Shown here: positions 28,571 through 39,134 of the stretch, one piece after another
Numbering within the stretch: position 1 is the stretch's first letter
Layout of the letters: each line of letters begins with the position of its first letter
Source of the DNA: Caldifarciminota bacterium
Lineage (GTDB): Bacteria > Hydrothermota > Hydrothermia > UBA1063 > CAJXJZ01
DNA: 64,000 nucleotides
Assembly (NCBI GenBank): GCA_027038175.1
Contig: JALVYB010000073.1
Coordinates: 31,922-95,921 of the forward strand
Direction of reading: 5' to 3'
Translations under genes and position numbers: made by a program
Notes under the pieces: model-generated
Told to the model about the DNA's origin: nothing
The model's database searches: none
Seen by the model: only the letters and a program-made list of their open reading frames with translations

Positions 28571-28640
28571 GGTTAAATGAATTGAATTGCTATTACATCG
28601 TGGTTGGTGATATTTTCAATCCAATGTGTACGTTTTTTCG

Positions 28641-28656
28641 ACATGTCTTGACATGT
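28641..28656. promoter_or_regulatory. 16-base palindrome between divergent promoters (operator candidate)
   Basis: ACATGTC and GACATGT form perfect 7-base inverted arms around TT. The site lies about 30 bases upstream of the glyQ -35 box and about 70 bases upstream of the divergent surface-protein promoter. Suited to a dimeric regulator; no U-run, so not a terminator. Confidence 0.45.
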
Positions 28657-28685
28657 TTTTAAGAGAGTTGGGGTGTCATATGATT

Positions 28686-28713
28686 TTGAAGAACATTTAT
28701 ACTCGTTTATAAT
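28686..28713 (+). promoter_or_regulatory. Promoter of glyQ operon, leaderless type
   Basis: TTGAAG (28686-28691), 16 bases, TATAAT (28708-28713). The glyQ ATG at 28723 follows 9 bases later with no Shine-Dalgarno sequence. Confidence 0.6.
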
Positions 28714-28722
28714 TTTCCAACC

Positions 28723-29595
28723 ATGAAAATGCTAACATTTCAGGCGATAATAAGGCAACTTCAGGATTACTGGGCGGATAAGGGATGTCTTGTGGTTCAA
28801 CCGTATAATTCAGAGGTAGGTGCTGCAACTTTCAATCCTCATACGTTTCTGAGAAGCCTTGGAAGAAAACCCTGGAATGCCGTTTATGTAGAGCCTACCA
28901 GAAGACCCAAGGATGGAAGATATGCTGAAAATCCAAACAGAGTGCAGCAATACCATCAATTACAGGTTATTATGAAACCAGCACCCGATGATATACAGGA
29001 CCTTTATCTTGAATCTCTGGAGTCTCTTGGTATAAATCTAAAGGAGAGGGATGTGCGTTTTGTAGAGGATGATTGGGAATCTCCAACGCTCGGTGCCTGG
29101 GGGCTTGGCTGGGAAGTATGGCTTGATGGGCTCGAGATTACGCAGTTTACATACTTTCAGCAGGTTGGAGGAATATCGCTTGAAGTAATTCCGGTTGAGA
29201 TTACGTATGGACTTGAGAGAATAGCCATGTATGTGCAGGGCAAAGATTCTATTTTTGAAATAGAATGGGCCCATGGAGTAAAATGGGGGGATATTTATAG
29301 AAGATTTGAGTATGAGTTTTCAGTTTACAACTATGAAGAGTCAGACATTGACTTTAACCTGAAACTTTTTGATTTTTATGAAAAAGAAGCGGAGCGAATG
29401 TTTGAAAGAAAACTTGTATTTCCAGGATACGACTTTGTAATTAAGATGTCTCATACGTTTAATCTTCTGGACGCACGGGGTGCTATATCCGTATCACAGA
29501 GGGCTCACTATATCCAGAGAGTAAGGAGAATGGCAAAAAAAGCAGCGCTATTATACCTTGAATTAGAGGAGCAAAATGAAAGATTTTCTGCTTGA
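28723..29595 (+). CDS. glyQ: Glycyl-tRNA synthetase alpha subunit
   Basis: 290 residues, the class II catalytic subunit of the bacterial two-subunit enzyme that charges tRNA-Gly. Recognisable family segments are [16 protein letters not shown] near the N-terminus, [13 protein letters not shown] [18 protein letters not shown], and [19 protein letters not shown] second in-frame ATG two codons in could also serve. It heads a ten-gene run and overlaps glyS by 20 bases. The promoter-to-ATG distance implies little or no leader. Confidence 0.97.
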   Translation: MKMLTFQAIIRQLQDYWADKGCLVVQPYNSEVGAATFNPHTFLRSLGRKPWNAVYVEPTRRPKDGRYAENPNRVQQYHQLQVIMKPAPDDIQDLYLESLESLGINLKERDVRFVEDDWESPTLGAWGLGWEVWLDGLEITQFTYFQQVGGISLEVIPVEITYGLERIAMYVQGKDSIFEIEWAHGVKWGDIYRRFEYEFSVYNYEESDIDFNLKLFDFYEKEAERMFERKLVFPGYDFVIKMSHTFNLLDARGAISVSQRAHYIQRVRRMAKKAALLYLELEEQNERFSA

Positions 29596-31624
29596 ACTTG
29601 GAACAGAGGAGTTGCCAGTCTGGGCTCAACTGGAGGCGGAAAAGGGACTATTGAAAGGCGTAGAAAACCTCTTTAAGGAAAAACACATAGAGTTTGGTGA
29701 CATAAAGGTATCAAGTACTCCAAGGAGGGTTTTTATATATGTGAAAGATGTGGCAGAGTCTCAGCGGGTGGTTGAGAAGATAATTAAAGGTCCCCCTGTT
29801 AAGGTGGCATACAGGGATGGTAAGCCATCGCCTGCACTTCTTGGTTTTCTGAAACAAAGAGGTCTTACTGAAAATGATATTGAGGAAAAGGACGGATATA
29901 TCTATGCGAAAGTGAAAGAGGGAGGTAAGGATACCAGAAAAATTCTTTCAGATGCTTTACCTGGAGTAATAAAGTCTCTCAGATTCAAAAAGGTTATGAG
30001 ATGGAATACCGAGGATACTTTCCCGAGGCCTGTGAGATGGATTCTTGCACTTTTTGGAGAGGACGTTGTTGAGTTTGAGGTATTTGGACTAAAATCGCAG
30101 AGAAACACTCGAGGACATAGGTTTTTAGGTGATAGGGAAATTGAAATAAGGAACCCATCTGAATACGAAGTTATGCTGGCTGAAAATGGAGTTATTGCAG
30201 ATAGGAAAAGGAGAAAGGAAATACTCTGGGATAGGCTCAGAGAAGTCGCAAAGGTTATTGGAGGTAAGCCTGATGAGGATATGGACCTTCTTGATGAGGT
30301 AACAGGTCTTGTGGAGTGGCCTGGTGCTCTTTATGGAGAGTTTGATAAAAGGTTCCTTGATTTGCCTCATATAGTTATCAAGGCTGCTATGAAACAACAT
30401 CAAAGGTATTTCCCTGTTATTGGGGAAAATGGCAATATTCTTCCCTATTTTCTTAGTGCCATAAATAACGAAGAGAGATTCTCAGATAATATACGGCCCG
30501 GAATGGAGGAGGTTCTCGTCTCAAGACTTGAAGATGCTGAGTTTTACTTCAAAGAGGACATGAAGGTCTCACCTCATGACCGCTCCAGGATGCTCGATGA
30601 TATAGTCTGGATGGAAAATGTGGGTACTGTCAAGGACAAAGTAACCTATGCCCTGGAACTTGCGGATTATATTCTTCAAAACTCAACCATCGAGGTTAAT
30701 GAGAGTAAACTTAAGGAGGCAATTTTACTTTCGAAGTTTGACCTTACTACTCAAATGATTCGGGATGGTAAGGAATTTACCAAACTTGAAGGGGAGATTG
30801 CCCGGGAATATGCAAAAAGAGCCGGTGTTGACGAAGAAGTAGCTGAAATCATTGGTCAACATGTACTCCCCCGGCGTTTTGGGGACAGAATACCAGAGAA
30901 AAAAGAGGCTGCTCTTATCAGTATAATTTTCAGGGTTCTTGACCTTGTTGCTCTTCTTAAGCAGGATTATAACTTTTCTTCTTCTCGTGACCCTTATGGA
31001 GCAAGGAGAAATACATACGCTATTTTCGAGATTCTCGTTTCGCATAAATTTAATATAGATTTGAAGGCACTTATTTTAAAAGCCATGGAAATCATGGAAG
31101 TGCCCCATAAAAAAATCCATATACTCTGGGATTACATAAAAGAGAGACTATTTAATTTCCTCGAAGAACGCGAAAAGATACGCTACGATATAGTTGATGC
31201 TATGATAGAAGTGAACTCGGATATTTATGATGTGTGGCAAAGAGCCAAGGTCCTTGATTCTATGATGAAGAAGGATCCAGAAATCTTTGAGAAAATTGCT
31301 ATAAGTTTGAAAAGGGTTAATAATATCCTGAAAGACGTTAAAGAAATAACCGATATTGAACCTGATCTCATGGGAGACTATGAGAAGGCTCTCTTTGATA
31401 CTGCCAGGTCTCTTGAACCAGAACTCAGAAAACATATTGATGAAAAAGATTATGAAGGTTTTCTATCTCGCATACTTACACTTTCTCCTATGATTGACCA
31501 GTTCTTTGATAATGTGTTTGTTATGACAGAAGATGAGAAGTTAAGGAAGAATAGGTTATCTCTGCTTCATTATGTAAGAGAACTATTTAAATTGTATGGG
31601 GATTTCTCCAGATTGGTGGTGTGA
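29576..31624 (+). CDS. glyS: Glycyl-tRNA synthetase beta subunit
   Basis: 682 residues, typical for the beta subunit that binds tRNA-Gly and completes the alpha2beta2 enzyme. The N-terminus [16 protein letters not shown] is the family signature, with [13 protein letters not shown] and [10 protein letters not shown] further on and the C-terminal anticodon-binding region ([15 protein letters not shown]). GAGGAG precedes the ATG inside glyQ. Its stop overlaps the GTG start of mutS. Confidence 0.97.
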   Translation: MKDFLLELGTEELPVWAQLEAEKGLLKGVENLFKEKHIEFGDIKVSSTPRRVFIYVKDVAESQRVVEKIIKGPPVKVAYRDGKPSPALLGFLKQRGLTENDIEEKDGYIYAKVKEGGKDTRKILSDALPGVIKSLRFKKVMRWNTEDTFPRPVRWILALFGEDVVEFEVFGLKSQRNTRGHRFLGDREIEIRNPSEYEVMLAENGVIADRKRRKEILWDRLREVAKVIGGKPDEDMDLLDEVTGLVEWPGALYGEFDKRFLDLPHIVIKAAMKQHQRYFPVIGENGNILPYFLSAINNEERFSDNIRPGMEEVLVSRLEDAEFYFKEDMKVSPHDRSRMLDDIVWMENVGTVKDKVTYALELADYILQNSTIEVNESKLKEAILLSKFDLTTQMIRDGKEFTKLEGEIAREYAKRAGVDEEVAEIIGQHVLPRRFGDRIPEKKEAALISIIFRVLDLVALLKQDYNFSSSRDPYGARRNTYAIFEILVSHKFNIDLKALILKAMEIMEVPHKKIHILWDYIKERLFNFLEEREKIRYDIVDAMIEVNSDIYDVWQRAKVLDSMMKKDPEIFEKIAISLKRVNNILKDVKEITDIEPDLMGDYEKALFDTARSLEPELRKHIDEKDYEGFLSRILTLSPMIDQFFDNVFVMTEDEKLRKNRLSLLHYVRELFKLYGDFSRLVV

Positions 31625-34143
31625 AAGAGACTCCTCTTTTATCGCAATATAAAAAAATCAAAGAACAGTATAAGGAAGAAATACTCCTTTTCCGCATAGG
31701 TGATTTTTATGAGACTTTTCTTGAGGATGCGGAGAGGGCGTCTAAAGCACTTGGCATAACTTTAACTTCAAAGCCTGTAGGAAAAGGTGTCAGGGTTCCT
31801 CTTGCTGGCATTCCTGTCAAAGCAGCGGATACCTATATTGCCAGATTACTTGAGCAGGGATATAAGGTTGCAATATGTGAGCAAACAGGTGAAGGTAAAA
31901 AACTCATGGAAAGAGAAGTGGTTGAGGTTATTACCCCCGGAACAATCACAATTGAAGGTCTTCTTGATGAGAACTCCTCTCACTACATTGCATCATATGT
32001 GGAAGGTGAGAATAAAAATGCCGCTGTAGCGTTTTGTGATATAACCACAGGTGATTTTTCCTTCTTTTCTGCCCCACGGGAAGAGGCTTTGAAGCATATT
32101 CTAAAAATGAGTGTCAGGGAAGTGGTTTTGTTGGAGGGTAATAGCCTTAAACTCGGGATTCCTGAATCTTATTATGAGGGGATATGGTATGGAGTAGAGT
32201 CTGCTGAGGAAGTTATAAAGGATTATTTTGGTGTTACAACACTTAGAACTTTTGGCCTTATAAAAAAGGAAGAGATAGAATCTTCTGGACTTTTACTTGC
32301 ATACCTCAGAGATAGAAAGAAGACAAAACTATCAAATATAACAGGGATTAGGCGGCTAAACCTTGAGAAAAGGTTATATATAGACGAGAAAACGGCAAAG
32401 AACCTTGAACTTGTTGAGAGAATGTTTGAGCGAACTTCTCATGGCACACTCTTCTGGGCACTGGACAAAACCAAAACTCCCATGGGTAGAAGGTACCTTA
32501 AAAATACAATACTCTTTCCTCCATCCGATTTAAAGTTTATTAAAGAAAGACAGATAAGAGTAGAAACACTTTTTGAGGATTCTATTCTTCTTTCCGAGGT
32601 TATCTCAGAACTTTCCGGTATGGGTGATATTGAAAGAAAACTTGCAAAAATTTTACAGAAAAAAGCCGGTCCAAGAGATATGTACATTCTCATGAAAGAC
32701 CTGGAGCGGGCTCTGAACTTAAAAAGAAAACTTCAAAAATACGATTTATTTGATGCCAATTTCAATGAGGAAAGAGTTACAGAGGTTGTAGAAAGTCTTC
32801 GTAAGATGCTTAAGGACAATCCACCTGTTCAGGTTGAGGATTTTATAAAAGAGGGTGTCTTAGAAGAACTTGATGAATTAAGAGACCTCTTAAGGAATAC
32901 CAGAGAAAAGTTGCTGGATATTGAAAGGAGAGAAAAAGAAAAGACCGGTATTCCCACTCTCCGTATAGGGTATAATCAGGTTTTTGGTTATTACATTGAG
33001 GTTACGAAGGCGCATCTTGATAAGGTCCCACAGAATTATATCAGAAAACAAACTCTTACTCAATCTGAGCGCTTTATTACAGAGGAGCTAAAAGAGTTTG
33101 AAAATAAAATTCTAACTGCCGAAGAAAAAATAAAGGAAATAGAAAAGCGCGTTTTTGAAAATCTCAGAAAAGAGATAGAAAATAATGTATCTCATATAAA
33201 AGATGTGGCAGACTTCATCAAAGAGGTGGACCTGGTTCAGTCTTTTGCAACAGTTGCTGTAGAACGTGGATATGTAAAACCAGAGGTGAGCAATGAAGAT
33301 GTCATTTCCATTACAGACGGAAGACATCCTGTGATGGAACTTCTTACAGAGGAGGTCTTTGTGCCCAATGATACGCTATTTGATGAGGAGCATAGAGTTT
33401 ATATTATTACAGGTCCCAACATGGCGGGTAAGTCAACCTATTTAAGGCAGGTTGCTCTCATCGCAATAATGGCTCATATGGGGAGCTTTGTCCCTGCGAA
33501 ACAGGCTAAAATTGGTCTTTTGGACAGGATTTTCTCAAGGATTGGCGCATCAGATGATATTACGAGGGGGATTTCAACATTTATGGCCGAAATGGTTGAG
33601 ACAGGGGAAATACTTCACAGTGCGACGAGAAGAAGTCTTGTTGTACTTGATGAGGTGGGAAGAGGTACTTCCACTTATGACGGAATGAGTATTGCCATGG
33701 CTGTTGTAAAGTATATTGCAAAAAAGGGGTATAAAACCCTTTTTGCCACGCATTACCATGAACTGGGCATGCTTGCGGGTGAATTTGGAAATGTTAAGAA
33801 CTATACGATGGAAATCAAGGAGTACGAAGGTAAACTCTACTATCTTCGTAAATTAAAGGAAGGTGTGTGTGATAAAAGTTACGGTATTCATGTTGCAGAA
33901 CTCGCAGGACTTCCTGGCAGTGTTATAAAAGAGGCGCGGAGAATTTTAAAGGATATGGAGGAAAGAGCACCTATAAGGGTACAGGATAAAAAAGATAGCC
34001 CGGTACAGCTTTCTCTGTTCGATACATTGAATAAAAAAGAGAAAAAGGTTATTGAGATGATTAAAGACATTGATGTTGATGGACTTACCCCGCGTGATGC
34101 TTTAAACTTTATTTACAAACTTAAGGAGGATCTTGGTGCTTGA
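31621..34143 (+). CDS. mutS: DNA mismatch repair protein MutS
   Basis: 840 residues with all MutS1 features: mismatch-reading FYE at 29-31 (GDFYETF), Walker A GPNMAGKST at 598-606, DEVGRGTSTYDG, and FATHYHEL. It recognises mispairs and starts repair. The start is GTG overlapping the glyS stop by 4 bases. No mutL is found in the window. It lies between glyS and the mre genes in the same overlapping run. Confidence 0.97.
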   Translation: MKETPLLSQYKKIKEQYKEEILLFRIGDFYETFLEDAERASKALGITLTSKPVGKGVRVPLAGIPVKAADTYIARLLEQGYKVAICEQTGEGKKLMEREVVEVITPGTITIEGLLDENSSHYIASYVEGENKNAAVAFCDITTGDFSFFSAPREEALKHILKMSVREVVLLEGNSLKLGIPESYYEGIWYGVESAEEVIKDYFGVTTLRTFGLIKKEEIESSGLLLAYLRDRKKTKLSNITGIRRLNLEKRLYIDEKTAKNLELVERMFERTSHGTLFWALDKTKTPMGRRYLKNTILFPPSDLKFIKERQIRVETLFEDSILLSEVISELSGMGDIERKLAKILQKKAGPRDMYILMKDLERALNLKRKLQKYDLFDANFNEERVTEVVESLRKMLKDNPPVQVEDFIKEGVLEELDELRDLLRNTREKLLDIERREKEKTGIPTLRIGYNQVFGYYIEVTKAHLDKVPQNYIRKQTLTQSERFITEELKEFENKILTAEEKIKEIEKRVFENLRKEIENNVSHIKDVADFIKEVDLVQSFATVAVERGYVKPEVSNEDVISITDGRHPVMELLTEEVFVPNDTLFDEEHRVYIITGPNMAGKSTYLRQVALIAIMAHMGSFVPAKQAKIGLLDRIFSRIGASDDITRGISTFMAEMVETGEILHSATRRSLVVLDEVGRGTSTYDGMSIAMAVVKYIAKKGYKTLFATHYHELGMLAGEFGNVKNYTMEIKEYEGKLYYLRKLKEGVCDKSYGIHVAELAGLPGSVIKEARRILKDMEERAPIRVQDKKDSPVQLSLFDTLNKKEKKVIEMIKDIDVDGLTPRDALNFIYKLKEDLGA

Positions 34144-35203
34144 TATCTTAAGGAGAATGTTTGGCTTAATAGAAAACTCTGTGGCTGTTGACCTTGGAAC
34201 AGCCCAGACGTTAATATACGTTAAAGGTAAGGGAATCGTCTTACGGGAGCCATCCGTGGTTGCTTACAACGAATATTCGGGTGAGGTTGTGGCAGTTGGT
34301 AGCAAGGCGAAGGAGATGCTGGGCAAGACACCAGAAGGGATAAAGGCTAAAAGACCCATGAAAGATGGTGTTATTGCAGATTTCGAACTTGTACAGGAGA
34401 TGCTTTATTACTTCCTTGAAATGGTTCTCTCTAAAAATCTATTTTTCAGACCCAAGGTTCTCATTGCAGTACCTTCAAGTATCACGGAAGTTGAATCAAG
34501 GGCGGTGAGAGACTCTGCAGAAAGTGCAGGTGCACAGGGCGTAATGCTTGTTGCAGAACCCATAGCCGCGGCTGTTGGTATTGGTTTACCCATTGATAAG
34601 CCGGTAGGAAATATGATTGTGGATATTGGGGGAGGTACCACGGAGATTGCCGTATTGTCTCTTTCAGGTATTGTTTCTAACGCATCAATTCGTGTGGCAG
34701 GGGATGAAATGGATGAGGCTATAGTTTATTACATAAGGGAAAAATATAGAGTTGATATAGGGGAGCAGACTGCCGAGCAAATTAAGATAGAGATAGGCAA
34801 CGTGTTCCCGTCAAAGGAAGAAGTGAAGATGGAAATAAGGGGTAAGGACCTTATTAAAGGAGAACCTACAACCCTTGAAATCTCTTCTCACGAAATAAGA
34901 GAGGCACTTCGTGGGCCTGTTATGCAGATAGTGGAGTCTGTGAAAAAAGCACTTGAAAAAACTCCTCCTGAACTTGTCTCTGATATTATAGATAGAGGTA
35001 TTTATCTTGCAGGAGGAGGTGCTCTTTTGAAGGGACTTGACGAACTCATAATGGAAGAAACAAACATTCCTGTAATACGTGTTGAAAATCCGAGAGAGGC
35101 GGTAGTTCTTGGTGCAGGTAAAATACTTGATAATCTTGAGAAATACGAACATATGCTTATGAAAACGGAGAAGTACAGGGCAAAGAAGTATAGACCTGAA
35201 TGA
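34136..35203 (+). CDS. mreB: Rod shape-determining protein MreB
   Basis: 355 residues, actin-like ATPase that guides lateral wall synthesis. Phosphate-binding motifs are clear: VAVDLGTAQTLIYV near the start and IVDIGGGTTEIAVLSL in the middle, then YLAGGGALLKG. I chose GTG at 34136, six bases after AGGAGG; an in-frame TTG at 34133 leaves only 3 bases. It overlaps the end of mutS and its stop overlaps mreC (ATGA). Confidence 0.96.
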   Translation: MLDILRRMFGLIENSVAVDLGTAQTLIYVKGKGIVLREPSVVAYNEYSGEVVAVGSKAKEMLGKTPEGIKAKRPMKDGVIADFELVQEMLYYFLEMVLSKNLFFRPKVLIAVPSSITEVESRAVRDSAESAGAQGVMLVAEPIAAAVGIGLPIDKPVGNMIVDIGGGTTEIAVLSLSGIVSNASIRVAGDEMDEAIVYYIREKYRVDIGEQTAEQIKIEIGNVFPSKEEVKMEIRGKDLIKGEPTTLEISSHEIREALRGPVMQIVESVKKALEKTPPELVSDIIDRGIYLAGGGALLKGLDELIMEETNIPVIRVENPREAVVLGAGKILDNLEKYEHMLMKTEKYRAKKYRPE

Positions 35204-35880
35204 AGAAACTCCTCTTAATTTATTTTCTTCTGGCTATACTTGTCCAGATACGACCAATTAAATTTTTGCTTTCCAGGGCATTCCTGTCAACTGTGTATGT
35301 TCCAATTTTGTCCACATATTCCAGAGTAAAGAGTATGCAGGAGGCTGAAAAGAGGGTGATAGAACTGGAGAAAAAACTTGCCAGAATTCAGGTAAGAGAA
35401 GGCAGAGTAGATAGCGTATCTAACAGAGATTCTGTTGAAGTGGTAACTCTTGTGGGCTATGAGCCTTTTGGCTTCCCTGGCATTCTGACATATTATCCAC
35501 CGCTTGGAAAGAGAGGGGACCTTCTGCTCTGGAAGGGGGTTGTTGCGGGCAAGGTAATTTCCATTGAACAGGGGGCTGGTGAGGCTGCCACCGTGTACGG
35601 TAATATTTTCAGGTTAGGTGTTGTCGTTGGAGAATACAATGGAATACTTGAAGGAGGCACTCCGCCGGTGGTAAAGTACATTCCAGTTGAATATTCTGTT
35701 AGAAAAGGCGATACTGTTTATACTTCTGGTATTGGAGAAAACAGGATAAGAGGAATTCCAGTGGGTGTTGTGACGAAAGTTGAAAAGGATAGGCTGGCAC
35801 CTTACTTCCACAGGATAGAGGTAAAACCGTTTTTTGATGTACACAGAGCCTATAAACTGATTTTACTTGCCAATGATTGA
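35200..35880 (+). CDS. mreC: Rod shape-determining protein MreC
   Basis: 226 residues. One N-terminal membrane helix (about 5-25), a short coiled coil (about 45-65), and the beta-rich periplasmic domain with VVAGKVISIEQGAG and GDTVYTSGIGENRIRGIPVG. MreC links MreB to the wall synthases PBP2 and RodA. It lies between mreB and mreD with overlaps on both sides. Confidence 0.93.
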   Translation: MKKLLLIYFLLAILVQIRPIKFLLSRAFLSTVYVPILSTYSRVKSMQEAEKRVIELEKKLARIQVREGRVDSVSNRDSVEVVTLVGYEPFGFPGILTYYPPLGKRGDLLLWKGVVAGKVISIEQGAGEAATVYGNIFRLGVVVGEYNGILEGGTPPVVKYIPVEYSVRKGDTVYTSGIGENRIRGIPVGVVTKVEKDRLAPYFHRIEVKPFFDVHRAYKLILLAND

Positions 35881-36310
35881 GATTATAACAGCAATTGTAT
35901 TGATACTACTTGCTACATTTGAGGCAAGGTTCCCCTCCATAGTAATGCCATCAATGTTCCTCGCGGTATATATTCTGTGGGTTTTAAAGTCCAGAATAAG
36001 ATTGTCTCACATAATCCTTGTTAGTTTTGTGCTCGGTATTATTCTCGATGCAATTGATACATCTCATGTGTGGCTCTATCCTTTCTTTATGCCATTTTCA
36101 GCATGGGTTATAGAGCAGGTTAAACTTAAAATGAATCTAACGCTATCTCTTGTTAGAATGCTTGTTTTCACTATCTTCTCCTTTATTCTTTTATTCCCAA
36201 TTTTCCTTTACTACAACCTTTCTTTTGTATATGTTTTATTAAAGTCATTTGGTACGGCAATTGTTATTGAAGGGGTCCTTGTTTTACTATGGAGAGGCGA
36301 ACTAAAGTAG
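35873..36310 (+). CDS. mreD: Rod shape-determining protein MreD
   Basis: 145 residues, five or so hydrophobic helices and little else, as expected for MreD, the integral membrane partner of MreC. Assigned mainly from position between mreC and mrdA; sequence conservation in this family is low. ATG at 35873 is preferred over an in-frame TTG two codons earlier. No ribosome-binding site is obvious, suggesting coupling to mreC, whose stop it overlaps by 8 bases. Confidence 0.85.
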   Translation: MIEIITAIVLILLATFEARFPSIVMPSMFLAVYILWVLKSRIRLSHIILVSFVLGIILDAIDTSHVWLYPFFMPFSAWVIEQVKLKMNLTLSLVRMLVFTIFSFILLFPIFLYYNLSFVYVLLKSFGTAIVIEGVLVLLWRGELK

Positions 36311-37971
36311 TAGTGTTTTTAACCCTATTCGTTTTTCTACTGTTTGTTTTCAAACTCTTTAAAATTCAGATTATAGACCATGAAAGATACAGAAAACTGT
36401 CACGGAGTAATTATCTCAGGGTTATAAAAGTACCTGCAATAAGGGGGGATATTCTTGACAGAAATGGAGAAAAACTTGCTTACTGGAAACCGGTATTTAG
36501 AATATCTGTTTTACCGGGTGTTCTAAATAGGAGTAAGTTGAGGAAGCTCTTTAAAATAGCAGGTCTTGACTCTCTTTCCTATGATGTTGACACCTTTTCT
36601 TTGAAGAGAACGTACATAACATTGAAAAGAGGTGTTGGGTTTGAAGCAATCAGTAATATTGAGGAAAATATAGACGAATTTCCTGGAGTTGTTATTGATG
36701 CTGTTCCTGCAAGATATTACAATGAAGATTATAGTTGTGTTTCGGAAATTCTGGGGTATGTCCAGGAAGCCACAGAGGAGGAACTCAAGAAATATAATCT
36801 TGAGGTTGGTGATGTAGTTGGAAGGAGAGGCATAGAAGCAGTTTATGATTCGATTTTGCGGGGAAGGAATGGTAAGAGGTTCTTAGTGGTGGATTCTCGT
36901 GGTAATATCGTTGAACGGGATCCAACCCCGCCTATCCCGCCTGTTAAAGGTAAAACTCTCAGGACCACAATTGATGCAAATCTTATGGTATATATTGATT
37001 CTCTGTTTATTCCATATCGTAAGGGAGCATGTGTCGTATATAAACCTTCTACTGGAGAGGTACTTGCCCTTTACACAAAACCTTATTTTAACTCAAATAC
37101 GTTTCTTGCTGATTTTAAGAAACTGCTTAAAGATACATTGCATCCCCTTATAAACAGGGCCATACAGGGTACCTATCCTCCAGGTTCAATTTTCAAACTT
37201 ATTTCTGCACTGGTGGCTTTGAAGACAAAAAGTGTGAGTGAGAATACTGTTTTTAAGCCGTGTACAGGTAGTTTTACGTATGGCAACAGGACATGGGGGT
37301 GCTGGCTAAAAACCGGTCATGGAGCACTTAATCTCCCTCATGCAATAGAGCAGTCCTGTGACGTTTATTTTTATCAACTCGGATTATCCGTTGGATTTAA
37401 AAGGTTTCTGGATGTTCTTGATTCTCTGAATGTACCTTTATATACAGGTATTGATATACCTCACGAAAAAAGAGGATTCCTTCCATCCTACGAGTGGTAT
37501 GTAAAACGACTGGGAAAATATAATGTTACAGAAGGCTATGTCCTGAATCTCGCTATAGGACAGGGGGAAATACTGTTTACTCCCATTTCTCTTGCAGTTC
37601 TGACTGGAGAAATTGCTCAGAGAGGATTTGCGATAAGACCATATGTGGTGAAGCCAGATAAACCGGATACCCTTATACTTAATGTGGACAGTAATTTGTT
37701 TGGGCCTGTTCTCAAAGGGGCCTACCTTGTCGTAAATGGTGAACATGGGACAGCAAGGGGCATTGCACTTGATAGTATAAAAATTGCAGGGAAAACAGGT
37801 AGTGCTGAAAATCCACACGGCAAAAAGACTCATTCCCTTTTTACCGCATTCGTCCCATATAATAACCCTGAATATGTAGTAACTGTAGTTGTTGAAAATG
37901 CCGGGCATGGGGGAGAAGTAGCAGCCCCAATTGCTGGAAAAATAATAAGGAGGTTATATCACATAGAATGA
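36289..37971 (+). CDS. mrdA: Penicillin-binding protein 2 (elongasome transpeptidase)
   Basis: 560 residues. An N-terminal membrane anchor (about 8-27), the pedestal domain with AIRGDILDRNG, and a transpeptidase domain with catalytic Ser300 and Lys303 (GSIFK), SCD at 356-358, and KTG at 502-504. It crosslinks peptidoglycan during elongation with RodA. The 5' end overlaps mreD by 22 bases and the 3' end overlaps rodA by 4. Confidence 0.95.
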   Translation: MERRTKVVVFLTLFVFLLFVFKLFKIQIIDHERYRKLSRSNYLRVIKVPAIRGDILDRNGEKLAYWKPVFRISVLPGVLNRSKLRKLFKIAGLDSLSYDVDTFSLKRTYITLKRGVGFEAISNIEENIDEFPGVVIDAVPARYYNEDYSCVSEILGYVQEATEEELKKYNLEVGDVVGRRGIEAVYDSILRGRNGKRFLVVDSRGNIVERDPTPPIPPVKGKTLRTTIDANLMVYIDSLFIPYRKGACVVYKPSTGEVLALYTKPYFNSNTFLADFKKLLKDTLHPLINRAIQGTYPPGSIFKLISALVALKTKSVSENTVFKPCTGSFTYGNRTWGCWLKTGHGALNLPHAIEQSCDVYFYQLGLSVGFKRFLDVLDSLNVPLYTGIDIPHEKRGFLPSYEWYVKRLGKYNVTEGYVLNLAIGQGEILFTPISLAVLTGEIAQRGFAIRPYVVKPDKPDTLILNVDSNLFGPVLKGAYLVVNGEHGTARGIALDSIKIAGKTGSAENPHGKKTHSLFTAFVPYNNPEYVVTVVVENAGHGGEVAAPIAGKIIRRLYHIE

Positions 37972-39134
37972 AGATGCTAAAAGCCTTATTTGTGCCGTTG
38001 CTTATTTCTTTAATAGGTATCGTTGAACTTTCCCGTATTAATAAATCATATTTTGAAAGGCAACTTATTTTTCTTATTATGGCTGTGGTGATATTCCTGA
38101 TTGTAAGACGAATCAACATGAAAAAGATTATTCACCATTATCTGTTCTTTTATATACCAGGTCTCTTACTACTTATTATGCCTCTTTTTATGGCTCACGG
38201 ACACGTGAAAAGATGGATAAACCTCGGTGGTTTTTCTTTTCAGCCCTCTGAAGTTGCCAAGATATTTTTTATACTATTTATGGCTTCCTATTTTGATAAG
38301 AAAGAAAATAGAACCACGCATGGCTTTATAAAGGGGCTTTTATTATCGGGCCTGTATTTTGCACTCGTATTCATTGAACCTGATTTTGCTACTGCTTCAA
38401 CCTATATATTCATCTTTGCTGTTGTAAGTTATGTTGTTGGTATTGATTTTAGTGTGTTGCTTTTGTTTGCTCTTGCCCCACTTTCTGCTATATTCTCTTT
38501 TTCATGGGTTTTGTATCTTACTCTAATAGTGGTGCTAACGGTTTATCTTTTTCTTATGGAAAAGAGAAGGTTTTTCTTTGCTATTTCCATGTATACCATA
38601 GTATTTGCATTCGGGCTTTTTACCCCTTATATATGGAACAGGGTCTTAAAACCGTACCAGAGGCAGAGAGTTATAAGTTTTCTTGACCCTGAAAAACACA
38701 GGGATACTTCAGGTTGGCAGGTGTACCAGGGCAAAATTGCCCTTGGGGCAGCTGGATTCTGGGGACGTTTTGGGGAAAGTTTTAACCAGAAGAATTTGAA
38801 GTTCCTTCCTGCACCTCATACAGATTTTATTTTCTCGAGTATAGGAGAAGATGTGGGATTCCTTGGACTTTTGATTTTATTTACTCTTTACACATTTTTG
38901 CTTTTTTATTTTTATGAGGTTATCAAGAAGTCAAGAAAAGGTTACATAAAAATAAGTGCTGTGGGTACTCTTGCTTTTTTCATTTATCATATAATATTTA
39001 ATATCGCTTCAAATCTTGGACTCTTTCCTGTGGCTGGTATCCCTCTTGCGTTTCTATCGTATGGTGGTACCCATTTGTTAACAGAATACACCCTTTTGGG
39101 AATAGTGGATGGAATGTATGAAAGGGGAGAATAA
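37968..39134 (+). CDS. rodA: SEDS peptidoglycan polymerase RodA
   Basis: 388 residues with about ten membrane helices. SEDS-family motifs include KRWINLGGFSFQPSEVAK, a GWQVYQGKIALGAAGFWG segment, LPAPHTDFIFSSIGEDVGFLG, and GIPLAFLSYGGTHLL near the end. It polymerises glycan strands with PBP2, encoded just upstream with a 4-base overlap. Confidence 0.95.
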   Translation: MKMLKALFVPLLISLIGIVELSRINKSYFERQLIFLIMAVVIFLIVRRINMKKIIHHYLFFYIPGLLLLIMPLFMAHGHVKRWINLGGFSFQPSEVAKIFFILFMASYFDKKENRTTHGFIKGLLLSGLYFALVFIEPDFATASTYIFIFAVVSYVVGIDFSVLLLFALAPLSAIFSFSWVLYLTLIVVLTVYLFLMEKRRFFFAISMYTIVFAFGLFTPYIWNRVLKPYQRQRVISFLDPEKHRDTSGWQVYQGKIALGAAGFWGRFGESFNQKNLKFLPAPHTDFIFSSIGEDVGFLGLLILFTLYTFLLFYFYEVIKKSRKGYIKISAVGTLAFFIYHIIFNIASNLGLFPVAGIPLAFLSYGGTHLLTEYTLLGIVDGMYERGE

